5,125 nt of DNA from contig CADCPU010000112.1 in assembly GCA_902803365.1 (NCBI GenBank), forward strand, positions 1 to 5,125, written 5' to 3'. How positions within the stretch are numbered: position 1 is the first letter of the stretch; every line of letters starts with the position of its first letter. The position numbers were made by a program, and so were the translations under genes. Below the pieces are notes generated by a model that was not told where the DNA came from, made no database searches, and worked only from the letters and a program-made list of their open reading frames with translations. Source of the stretch: Oscillospiraceae bacterium. GTDB lineage: Bacteria; Bacillota_A; Clostridia; Saccharofermentanales; Saccharofermentanaceae. Shown here piece by piece: positions 1 through 5,125 of this stretch.

Positions 1-111
1 ATGCCTAAAAACGAGACGGTAAAGACGATCACAATGCAGTTCGCATATAAACTTCCAAACCACAGAGACTTTGACTGGACATCAGAAGTTACGACCATAG
101 AAGTAAAATAA
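1..111 (+). CDS. 3' end of an unidentified plus-strand gene (partial)
   Basis: Frame 1 is open from the first base to a TAA at 109-111 and encodes 36 residues ending TTIEVK. An ATG sits at the first base, but no upstream sequence is available to show a ribosome binding site. It could therefore be a 36-residue gene or, more likely, the tail of a longer gene that starts outside the window. The visible residues (for example MQFAYKLPNHRDFDW) are polar and aromatic, with no membrane segment or motif I recognise, and I assign no function. It converges on the minus-strand kinase gene with only two bases between the stop codons. No hairpin with a T-run follows in the plus direction. Being open at the edge and close to its neighbour supports it only weakly. 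Confidence 0.4.
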   Translation: MPKNETVKTITMQFAYKLPNHRDFDWTSEVTTIEVK

Positions 112-113
112 GG

Positions 114-617
114 TCAGATCTGCTTCAGGATCTCCTCTACTATCTCTCTGACGCGCTTGTTCCTGATATGGACCCTGATATCGGAGTGCTTGTAATAAAG
201 CGGCTCACGCTCTTTATATACATTAAATATGTCATTGTCGTCCTTGCCGAATACAATTCCCCTGTGATCCATATTCCAGAGGCGCTTCCTGATAAGCGGC
301 AGATCGGCATCGAGAAATACGATGGTACCGATCGTCTTAAGGTGTTCTACCGCATCCTCGTGCAGGATAACGCTTCCTCCTGTTGCGATAACGGATATCG
401 GATCTCCTTTTAATTCCATAAGGACGTCATGCTCTTCCTTAAGGAATGCATCCCTTCCCCGCTCGTCGATAATATCCTGCAAAGCTTCGCCTGTCTTTTT
501 GATAATAAGATCATCAGTATCACAGAACGGCAGCTGCAGCTTCTCTGCAAGAAGTTTTCCTACCGTGGATTTGCCGGAACCCGGCATACCTGTCAAGATG
601 ATCGACTTCTTCAACAT
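114..617 (-). CDS. Shikimate-kinase-like P-loop kinase (AroK family, divergent substrate site)
   Basis: A 167-residue protein, close to the usual 165-175 of shikimate kinases, which phosphorylate shikimate with ATP in the cytoplasmic chorismate pathway. Visible: Walker A GMPGSGKST at residues 10-18; DTD at 33-35, matching the metal- and shikimate-contacting aspartates; a TGGS turn at 79-82 where the family has GGG; a lid arginine at 119 (DHRG); and an arginine before PLY at 137, matching the C-terminal substrate arginine. The arginine of the canonical GE..FR..E motif is replaced by leucine 59 in DAFLKEE. The start is set by GGGGAG four bases upstream of the ATG at 617; the reading frame extends to a TTG at 653, but that start has no good ribosome binding site. 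It lies 70 bases downstream of the DUF4130 gene on the same strand with no terminator between, so it may share that transcript. The fold is secure; the true substrate is not, because related clostridial proteins are annotated as shikimate kinase by homology only. Confidence 0.85.
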   Translation of the reverse strand: MLKKSIILTGMPGSGKSTVGKLLAEKLQLPFCDTDDLIIKKTGEALQDIIDERGRDAFLKEEHDVLMELKGDPISVIATGGSVILHEDAVEHLKTIGTIVFLDADLPLIRKRLWNMDHRGIVFGKDDNDIFNVYKEREPLYYKHSDIRVHIRNKRVREIVEEILKQI

Positions 618-621
618 AAAT

Positions 622-627
622 CTCCCC
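622..627 (-). promoter_or_regulatory. Ribosome binding site fixing the kinase start
   Basis: On the minus strand GGGGAG stands four bases before the ATG at 617. It lies inside the longer reading frame that begins with TTG at 653, so it argues for initiation at 617 and a protein beginning MLKKS, directly followed by the first beta strand of the P-loop fold. Confidence 0.6.
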
Positions 628-687
628 ATCAAAAGCACATCGCCTTTGATCAATACTGTTTTTCTTATTATATTACTATATTTTTTA

Positions 688-1419
688 TCATCCCGCGATA
701 TACCATAATCTGGTGAGAGAATCAGCCTTCGCCTTCTTCCCTATATTTATGCTGAAATTATCCGAATCGGCAAAGTACGGCCAGAGACTGTTATATACAT
801 CCTCATTGGATCTCAGTTCCTTATAAGGGATCCTGTTGGTGTCTACAGTAGCTTCCCTGTCCCTTATCCTTATAAATACCAGCCTGTGGCGCTTATCATA
901 GATAAGGATGTCATCAAGCTCAGGATCCTTCGATATCCCGGGTGTTATTATAGGCAGGACATTATTCCTCGGATTGATCATGGCATAGGACAGATCACCC
1001 TTCTTGTTCATCCTGAGCTGATTAAGTGTACTCTGCGCTTCCCTGTACAGGTCTCTTATCGCAAACTGCATACGCCTGATAAACGGATCTTCATAATCTT
1101 CCGCGATGACTGCCCCATACTTGATCGCTTTGCAGATAAGGATGAACAGCTCGATCTCCATCTCCGGTATTGATGTCAGGAAAACATCATTTACCATCTG
1201 CTGTACCTCAGGCGATGAGCGCCTGCCTATAAGACGGTATACGGCATCTGCGACCCGATAGTCGGGTCTCGGACGCACATATTCGTGAAAATCGATGTCT
1301 ATCCCTGCGTCATGTTCCCTGACGATCTTTGTAGGCATTATCTTATTCGTAATGCAGTAACCGACAACAGTAAGATATCCCTCGATGGTTCCGTCATATG
1401 CAAATTCGTCAGATCTCAT
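688..1419 (-). CDS. DUF4130/TIGR03915-type probable DNA metabolism protein
   Basis: A 243-residue soluble protein. Its architecture resembles the family known as TIGR03915 (DUF4130): an N-terminal YDGTIEGYLTVV (8-19) like the family's YDGsfeGlLtav opening; a helical middle with VYRLIGRRSS (60-69) and a run of hydrophobic helices (80-105); then REAQSTLNQLR (126-136), YAMINPRNNVLPIITP (145-160), ILIYDKRHRL (171-180) and a late NEDVYNSLWPYF (205-216), all in family order. The family usually occurs in genomes with a partner radical-SAM protein (TIGR03916), and the DUF4130 domain is also found fused to uracil-DNA-glycosylase-like domains, hence the suspected DNA repair role; the biochemical activity is unknown. 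No partner gene is in this window. The copy looks divergent: the usual EAH is EAQ and the C-terminal PkryW motif is replaced by LTRLWYIAG. AGGAGG with nine-base spacing favours the ATG at 1419 over the ATG at 1428. A sigma-A promoter with an SOS-box-like palindrome precedes it. Confidence 0.72.
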   Translation of the reverse strand: MRSDEFAYDGTIEGYLTVVGYCITNKIMPTKIVREHDAGIDIDFHEYVRPRPDYRVADAVYRLIGRRSSPEVQQMVNDVFLTSIPEMEIELFILICKAIKYGAVIAEDYEDPFIRRMQFAIRDLYREAQSTLNQLRMNKKGDLSYAMINPRNNVLPIITPGISKDPELDDILIYDKRHRLVFIRIRDREATVDTNRIPYKELRSNEDVYNSLWPYFADSDNFSINIGKKAKADSLTRLWYIAG

Positions 1420-1428
1420 GTCACTCAT

Positions 1429-1434
1429 CCTCCT
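1429..1434 (-). promoter_or_regulatory. Ribosome binding site deciding the DUF4130 gene start
   Basis: A perfect AGGAGG on the minus strand directly abuts an in-frame ATG at 1428 (zero spacing, unusable) and lies nine bases before a second in-frame ATG at 1419. Normal spacing therefore selects 1419, which shortens the protein by three residues to begin MRSDEF. Confidence 0.8.
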
Positions 1435-1451
1435 TTCACGGATGTGCGGTC

Positions 1452-1480
1452 ATTTTATCACGCGAACATATGTTTGTAAA
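1452..1480 (-). promoter_or_regulatory. Sigma-A type promoter of the DUF4130 gene
   Basis: On the minus strand TTTACA (1475-1480) and TAAAAT (1452-1457) are separated by exactly 17 bases. Each hexamer is one base off consensus, and TGA directly before the -10 gives an extended TGn element. Predicted transcription starts near 1445, leaving a leader of about 25 bases that contains the AGGAGG site. The spacer between the hexamers contains the SOS-box-like palindrome described separately. Confidence 0.75.
1463..1476. promoter_or_regulatory. Putative LexA (SOS) operator
   Basis: The 14 bases CGAACATATGTTTG contain the perfect palindrome AACATATGTT. They match 13 of 14 positions of the Bacillus subtilis LexA/DinR consensus CGAACRNRYGTTYC as recalled from the literature. 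One half-site is perfect (CGAAC) and the other is GTTTG. The element lies entirely between the -35 and -10 of the DUF4130 promoter, overlapping the last bases of the -35 by two, where a bound repressor would exclude RNA polymerase. Whether this organism's LexA uses this consensus cannot be seen here, since lexA is not in the window. Confidence 0.6.
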
Positions 1481-1522
1481 TATATAAAAAAGTCCTTTGC
1501 CCTCACCGCTATTTTATGCACG

Positions 1523-1549
1523 AAAAAACGGCGGTCATTGACCGCCGTT
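1523..1549 (-). terminator. Intrinsic terminator of the lipoprotein gene
   Basis: A perfect 10-base-pair stem (AACGGCGGTC pairing with GACCGCCGTT, 1527-1536 with 1540-1549) has a three-base loop and, on the minus strand, runs straight into TTTTTT (1523-1528). It starts 26 bases after the lipoprotein stop codon. It lies upstream of the DUF4130 promoter and so insulates that promoter from the lipoprotein transcript. Confidence 0.93.
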
Positions 1550-1575
1550 CATTAATATCGTTAAACGATTGGAGC

Positions 1576-2103
1576 TTATGCTCTGCTAGGCCTTGGATAT
1601 CCGATTTCCTTAAGAAGATCGTCGATAACGTCCTTATCCTTATCCTTGCCTGTTGAGGTCGAGATCTCGATGATGTAGTTCTTTGCGAGGTAAACTCCAC
1701 CATAAGCGTCTTCAGAATCACCATCGTAATAAGGTGTGATCTCAGCATCGTATGTGATGTAGTTCTTAGCGATCTTGGACTTACCCTCGATACCGTCGTG
1801 ATCCTTGAGGAAGTTCATTGTCATAACTCTGCTGTCAAAGATGTACTGAGCAGCCTCTTCATCATCATACTCTGTAAGTTCGATGTCATACTTATCGTAA
1901 TCCTCGCCCTTATACTTGATGATGGACTCGATGTAATCATATCCGTCGCTCTCAGCGATATCATCCTTATCGCAATCAAGTATTTCCTTAACGGCGGTCT
2001 TGAATTCCTTAGGTTCTACCTCTTTTACGCTTCCGCAAGCAGCAATTGAAAGAGCCATTGAAGCGATGAGGAGAGCTGCAACTGTTCCCTTAATTTTCTT
2101 CAT
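1576..2103 (-). CDS. Small acidic lipoprotein of unknown function
   Basis: A 175-residue predicted lipoprotein. The N-terminus has MKKIKG, then a hydrophobic stretch (7-22) and a lipobox IAAC with the lipidated cysteine at 23, so the mature protein should be anchored on the outer face of the cytoplasmic membrane. The mature part is very rich in Asp, Glu, Lys and Tyr, with segments such as DCDKDDIAESDGYDYIES and DKYDIELTEYDDEEAAQ, and has one internal cysteine and no further membrane segment. Patterns such as YIFDSRV and GGVYLAKNYIIEIST suggest a small alpha/beta domain, but I recognise no family. The acidic clusters could bind cations, though this is only inference. The start is chosen because GGAGGT lies nine bases before the ATG at 2103 and the signal peptide begins there; the frame is open upstream to an ATG at 2139, but that extension would contain this site. 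It has its own promoter and terminator and is probably monocistronic. Confidence 0.88.
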   Translation of the reverse strand: MKKIKGTVAALLIASMALSIAACGSVKEVEPKEFKTAVKEILDCDKDDIAESDGYDYIESIIKYKGEDYDKYDIELTEYDDEEAAQYIFDSRVMTMNFLKDHDGIEGKSKIAKNYITYDAEITPYYDGDSEDAYGGVYLAKNYIIEISTSTGKDKDKDVIDDLLKEIGYPRPSRA

Positions 2104-2112
2104 ATTGAAAAT

Positions 2113-2118
2113 ACCTCC
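2113..2118 (-). promoter_or_regulatory. Ribosome binding site fixing the lipoprotein start
   Basis: GGAGGT on the minus strand is spaced nine bases from the ATG at 2103. It falls within the longer reading frame starting at 2139, so it supports the shorter protein that begins with the signal peptide. Confidence 0.8.
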
Positions 2119-2137
2119 ATATGTGTAATGCGTTATC

Positions 2138-2166
2138 ATAATACCACAAAAACAAAATTTTTTAAG
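2138..2166 (-). promoter_or_regulatory. Extended -10 promoter of the lipoprotein gene
   Basis: On the minus strand TGGTATTAT (2138-2146) is an extended -10: TGn followed by TATTAT, one base from TATAAT. The -35 at the 17-base position is CTTAAA, only three of six matches, so the promoter relies on the TGn element and the AT-rich upstream DNA. Predicted transcription starts near 2131, about 28 bases before the start codon. Confidence 0.55.
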
Positions 2167-2214
2167 CCGAAAATTTACATTTAGTTAAAAAACAGCAAAA
2201 TTACAAGGCTTAAA
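2161..2214 (-). repeat. 8-base inverted repeat in the tyrS-lipoprotein gap
   Basis: TTTAAGCC (2161-2168) and GGCTTAAA (2207-2214) are exact reverse complements separated by 38 bases, with A/T runs on both sides. On the minus strand the structure follows the tyrS stop by about 15 bases and is followed by AAAAATTTTGTTTTTG. It is the only candidate for a tyrS terminator, but the loop is long and the T-run is broken, so it could also be chance in AT-rich DNA. Confidence 0.25.
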
Positions 2215-2229
2215 CCTCTCTATTGGGTA

Positions 2230-3459
2230 TTATTCTGCGATTAAACGGTGGAAAACCTTCTTTCCTTTGCGGATAATCGCCTCACCGTTTTCGAAATCTT
2301 CCTCCTTAAGAGAGTAGAAAGGATCCTCAACGGCAACATCATTAAGGTAGATACCCTTCTGAGCCATGAGACGCTTAGCCTCACCCTTGGACTTAACGAT
2401 ACCTGCAGTAACAAGTACGTCTGCAAGACCCAAGCCTGCCTTGATGTCAGCAAGTGCAAGGTTAGTAGTATTCATATCTTCAGATCTTCCGTTGTTCTCG
2501 AAGATATCCTCAGCCTGCTTCTTGACCTGAAGAGCAACATCCTCACCGTGAACGATCTTTGTTACCTCGAAAGCGAGTCTCTTCTTTGCTTCGTTGATAG
2601 CGGAATCAGTGAGCTTTGCATACTCGTTGATCTCATCGAGCTCGATGAATGTGAGGAGCTTCATGCATCTGATAACATCAGCATCGTCAACGTTTCTCCA
2701 GTACTGGTAGAAATCGAACGGACTTGTCTTGTTAGGATCGAGCCATACTGCACCCTTGGCAGTCTTACCCATCTTCTTGCCCTCGCTGTTTGTGAGGAGA
2801 GTAAATGTAAGACCGTAAGCAGGAGCCTGATCCTTACGTCTGATGAGCTCAACACCGCCGATGATGTTGGACCACTGGTCGTCACCGCCGAGCTCAAGGC
2901 AGCAATCGTACTTCTTGTGGAGATAGTAGAAGTCGTAGCTCTGCATGAGCATGTATGTGAACTCAAGGAATGTAAGACCTTTCTCGAGTCTCTGCTTGTA
3001 GCACTCAGCCGTAAGCATCCTGTTGACAGAGAAGTGCGGTCCGATATCACGCATGAACTCCATAAAATTCAGGTTTCTGAGCCAATCACCGTTATTGACG
3101 ATAAGAGCCTTACCGTCATTAAAATCAACGACCTTGCCCATCTGCTTCTTGAAGCACTCAACGTTATGGTCAATAGTCTCTACTGTCATCATCTGACGCA
3201 TATCAGATCTTCCGGAAGGGTCACCGATCATGGCTGTACCGCCGCCCATGAGAGCGATAGGTCTGTGACCTGCCTTCTGCATGTGGCTCATTACCATCAT
3301 CTGAACAAAGTGACCAACGTGAAGACTGTCTGCTGTCGGGTCGAAACCGATATAGAAGCTGACACCCGGCTTTGAAAGGAGTTCGTAGATCTCATCTCTG
3401 TGTGTAGCCTGAGAGATGTAACCGCGTTCTTCAAGGATGTCAAATACGTTTCTGGACAT
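2230..3459 (-). CDS. tyrS: Tyrosyl-tRNA synthetase
   Basis: A 409-residue class I aminoacyl-tRNA synthetase that activates tyrosine with ATP and charges tRNA-Tyr in the cytoplasm; bacterial TyrRS is usually about 400-425 residues and works as a dimer. Visible: Y36 and D40 in [12 protein letters not shown]; the HIGH-type motif HVGH at 47-50; [14 protein letters not shown] at 72-85; the tyrosine pocket Y169...Q173..D176; GGDDQWSN at 191-198 with Q195; the KMSKS-type loop KMGKT at 229-233; and a C-terminal S4 RNA-binding domain from about 340 to 409 ([22 protein letters not shown]...). No key residue is missing. The start at 3459 has GAGGA seven bases upstream. It follows rpoC by 108 bases across a terminator, and no T-box leader fits in that space although many Bacillota tyrS genes have one. 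A 375-residue antisense frame over this gene is a coding shadow. Confidence 0.98.
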   Translation of the reverse strand: MSRNVFDILEERGYISQATHRDEIYELLSKPGVSFYIGFDPTADSLHVGHFVQMMVMSHMQKAGHRPIALMGGGTAMIGDPSGRSDMRQMMTVETIDHNVECFKKQMGKVVDFNDGKALIVNNGDWLRNLNFMEFMRDIGPHFSVNRMLTAECYKQRLEKGLTFLEFTYMLMQSYDFYYLHKKYDCCLELGGDDQWSNIIGGVELIRRKDQAPAYGLTFTLLTNSEGKKMGKTAKGAVWLDPNKTSPFDFYQYWRNVDDADVIRCMKLLTFIELDEINEYAKLTDSAINEAKKRLAFEVTKIVHGEDVALQVKKQAEDIFENNGRSEDMNTTNLALADIKAGLGLADVLVTAGIVKSKGEAKRLMAQKGIYLNDVAVEDPFYSLKEEDFENGEAIIRKGKKVFHRLIAE

Positions 3460-3466
3460 TTTATGT

Positions 3467-3471
3467 TCCTC
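3467..3471 (-). promoter_or_regulatory. Ribosome binding site of tyrS
   Basis: GAGGA on the minus strand, seven bases before the tyrS ATG at 3459. It is placed within the very short stretch left between the rpoC terminator and tyrS. Confidence 0.7.
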
Positions 3472-3490
3472 ACTTTTAATGTAATTCTTT

Positions 3491-3532
3491 TAATAAAAGA
3501 AGGGCTCCGCTTCGGAGATGAAGCGAAGCCCT
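3491..3532 (-). terminator. Intrinsic terminator after rpoC
   Basis: On the minus strand AGGGCTTCGCTTC (3520-3532) pairs with GAAGCGGAGCCCT (3501-3513) in a 13-base-pair stem with one G-U wobble and a six-base loop, followed by TCTTTTATT. It begins 35 bases after the rpoC stop. The T-rich tail can also fold with the next bases as TTCTTTT-ATT-AAAAGAA (3485-3501), a weak AT dyad running into the tyrS leader. It likely ends most rpoBC transcription before tyrS. Confidence 0.9.
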
Positions 3533-3567
3533 CTGAAGTTCAGTATTGGCAGGAATAGAGTCCTTTA

Positions 3568-5125
3568 TCAGAACTGCTCTTCCTCATAACGCTCCCTCTC
3601 CATAAGATCGGTGAGATAATCGTTAGCGAATTCCTCAACGTCTTCTGCAGAAGAAGGATCGTATGGGTGACCTTCGATGACTTCACAGTTTTCCTTGATA
3701 ACAGGAACAGCTGTGATGTCGCGATAGCGCTGTACACCGGTACCTGCAGGGATGAGATTACCGATGATAACATTTTCCTTAAGTCCGATGAGCGGATCCA
3801 TCTTACCCTTAACAGCAGCGTCTGTAAGAACACGAGCTGTCTCCTGGAAGGATGCGGCAGACAGGAAGGAGTCTGTAGAGAGGGAAGCCTTTGTGATACC
3901 GAGGAGCTGTCTCTTACCCGTTGCAGGGTTCTTGCCCTCAGCCTCAGCCTGCTCATTTGCAGCCTCGAAGTCGAACAAATCGACTGTTGTACCTGTCATG
4001 AGGTTTGTATCACCCGGATCGTCGATACGTACACGCCTCATCATCTGACGTGTGATAACCTCGATGTGCTTATCGTTGATGGTAACACCACCGCTCTTAT
4101 AAACCTTAACAACTTCGCTTACGATGTACTTCTGAACACCACGAACGCCCTTGATCTTCATGATCTCGGATGGGTTAGCAGTACCGTCTGTAAGCATATC
4201 AGCAGCCTCGACTACATCGCCGTCAGCAACCTTGAGTGTTGCCTGGAGAGCAACAGGATAACGGCATTCTGTGATAAGCTCGCCTTCTTCGTTTCTGAAC
4301 TCACTGTCAGGAGAAGCCGTAACAACGATCTCTCTCTTACCCTTTGAGCCCTCTTCGATCCTGACTGTACCGTCGATCTCAGACATGATAGCCTCACCCT
4401 TAGGCTTACGAGCCTCGAAAAGCTCCTCGACACGAGGGAGACCCTGTGTGATATCTTCGTTGGAAGCGATACCACCGGTATGGAACGTTCTCATCGTAAG
4501 CTGTGTACCAGGCTCACCGATTGACTGAGCAGCCATGATACCAACTGCCTCGCCGCCCGTTGTAGGGAGACCTGTTGCAAGGTTCAAGCCGTAGCACTTG
4601 GAGCATACGCCGTGTCTTGACTTACAGTCAAATACGGATCTGATCTTAACCTTCTTATTGCCTGTAGCTTCGATCTTCTTAGCGATATCTGCTGTGATGA
4701 GTTCGTTCTTCTTAACGAGAACCTCACCTGTCTCAAGATCCTTGATGTCTTCAGCTGCATAACGACCGGAAAGTCTCTCTGCAAGTGTCTTAACGACATC
4801 CTTCTTATCGTTGGCGATCGTAGCGATCTCCTTGATCCATGTAAAGTCGTCAGTACCGCAATCTTCTTCACTGATGATAACTTCCTGAGCAACGTCAACG
4901 AGACGACGTGTAAGGTAACCAGAGTCAGCCGTCTTAAGAGCCGTATCGGAAAGAGCCTTACGAGCACCGTGGGAAGAAATAAAGAACTCCAAAACGTTCA
5001 TTCCTTCACGGAGGTTAGACTTGATAGGGATCTCGATAGTCTTACCTGATGTATCAGCCATGTTACCACGCATACCTGCGAGCTGCTTGATCTGCTGCTT
5101 GGAACCACGGGCACCGGAATCAGCC
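3568..5125 (-). CDS. rpoC: RNA polymerase beta prime subunit, C-terminal part (partial)
   Basis: The frame runs off the right edge and the visible 519 residues are the C-terminal part of RpoC, roughly 40 percent of a typical 1,200-residue subunit; the true start is outside. It forms the catalytic core of RNA polymerase with beta. From the edge the order is: the F-loop region ([22 protein letters not shown]), the bridge helix ([20 protein letters not shown]), the second zinc site (DCGT cysteine, then C-x6-C-x2-C in [13 protein letters not shown]), the trigger loop ([16 protein letters not shown], with the catalytic Q, M, R and H), then [11 protein letters not shown] and the C-terminal [14 protein letters not shown] and [17 protein letters not shown] segments. 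The large trigger-loop insertion of proteobacteria is absent. Where most bacteria have MRGLMA this has MRGNMA. The methionine at 5073 is internal, not the start. rpoC ends in a terminator and tyrS follows, not the common rpsL-rpsG-fusA genes. Confidence 0.98.
   Translation of the reverse strand, partial: ADSGARGSKQQIKQLAGMRGNMADTSGKTIEIPIKSNLREGMNVLEFFISSHGARKALSDTALKTADSGYLTRRLVDVAQEVIISEEDCGTDDFTWIKEIATIANDKKDVVKTLAERLSGRYAAEDIKDLETGEVLVKKNELITADIAKKIEATGNKKVKIRSVFDCKSRHGVCSKCYGLNLATGLPTTGGEAVGIMAAQSIGEPGTQLTMRTFHTGGIASNEDITQGLPRVEELFEARKPKGEAIMSEIDGTVRIEEGSKGKREIVVTASPDSEFRNEEGELITECRYPVALQATLKVADGDVVEAADMLTDGTANPSEIMKIKGVRGVQKYIVSEVVKVYKSGGVTINDKHIEVITRQMMRRVRIDDPGDTNLMTGTTVDLFDFEAANEQAEAEGKNPATGKRQLLGITKASLSTDSFLSAASFQETARVLTDAAVKGKMDPLIGLKENVIIGNLIPAGTGVQRYRDITAVPVIKENCEVIEGHPYDPSSAEDVEEFANDYLTDLMERERYEEEQF

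Noticed and set aside
114..653. Longer version of the kinase starting at 653
   Set aside because: It would need a TTG start with no good ribosome binding site, whereas the ATG at 617 has GGGGAG upstream and begins directly before the P-loop strand.
667..672. TATAAT on the minus strand as a separate promoter for the kinase gene
   Set aside because: There is no acceptable -35 at 16-18 bases upstream, and the region is so AT-rich that an isolated -10 match is expected by chance.
1481..1522. Possible hidden element between the lipoprotein terminator and the DUF4130 promoter
   Set aside because: Only A/T runs and a four-base-pair dyad are visible; no open frame or stable fold.
2248..3375. Long plus-strand open frame of 375 residues
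   Set aside because: It is antisense to tyrS, whose motifs are complete. The frame stays open because of tyrS codon choice, has no plausible ribosome binding site, and its translation resembles no protein family.
3460..3490. T-box or other riboswitch upstream of tyrS
   Set aside because: The space between the rpoC terminator and tyrS is far too short for a T-box, and no specifier or antiterminator elements are present.
3533..3543. Palindrome CTGAAGTTCAG next to the rpoC terminator
   Set aside because: The five-base arms are short, no promoter lies nearby, and nothing links the element to a known operator.
3667..4347. Plus-strand open frame of 226 residues
   Set aside because: It lies wholly opposite conserved rpoC coding sequence and shows no motif or initiation signal; a coding shadow.

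Overview
The window looks like a core-genome segment of a Gram-positive anaerobe of the Clostridia (Bacillota). This is inferred from the RpoC and TyrS sequences, strong AGGAGG-type ribosome binding sites, a Clostridia-style lipoprotein, and the lack of the large trigger-loop insertion that proteobacterial RpoC carries. All five clearly supported genes lie on the minus strand, so their transcription order runs from high to low coordinates. No mobile element, CRISPR array, rRNA or tRNA is visible.

Layout from the right edge: (1) the C-terminal third of rpoC (RNA polymerase beta prime) enters from the edge and ends at 3568, followed by a strong intrinsic terminator at 3491-3532; (2) tyrS (tyrosyl-tRNA synthetase, 2230-3459) starts about 30 bases beyond that terminator, with no T-box leader and no clear promoter; (3) a small acidic lipoprotein gene of unknown function (1576-2103) has its own extended -10 promoter and a near-perfect intrinsic terminator, so it is probably monocistronic; (4) a gene for a DUF4130/TIGR03915-type 'probable DNA metabolism' protein (688-1419) has a good sigma-A promoter; (5) a shikimate-kinase-like P-loop kinase gene (114-617) follows after 70 bases with no terminator between them. 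At the far left, a plus-strand reading frame open at the window edge ends at 111, two bases from the kinase stop codon.

The most interesting point is regulatory. The spacer between the -35 and -10 of the DUF4130 gene contains CGAACATATGTTTG, a 13/14 match to the Gram-positive LexA (DinR) SOS-box consensus as I recall it. Placed there, bound LexA would block RNA polymerase. This predicts that the DUF4130 protein, and possibly the downstream kinase, is induced by DNA damage, which fits the DNA-repair role suspected for this poorly characterised family. Second, the kinase has a leucine where canonical shikimate kinases have the substrate-binding arginine, so its shikimate kinase label is uncertain.
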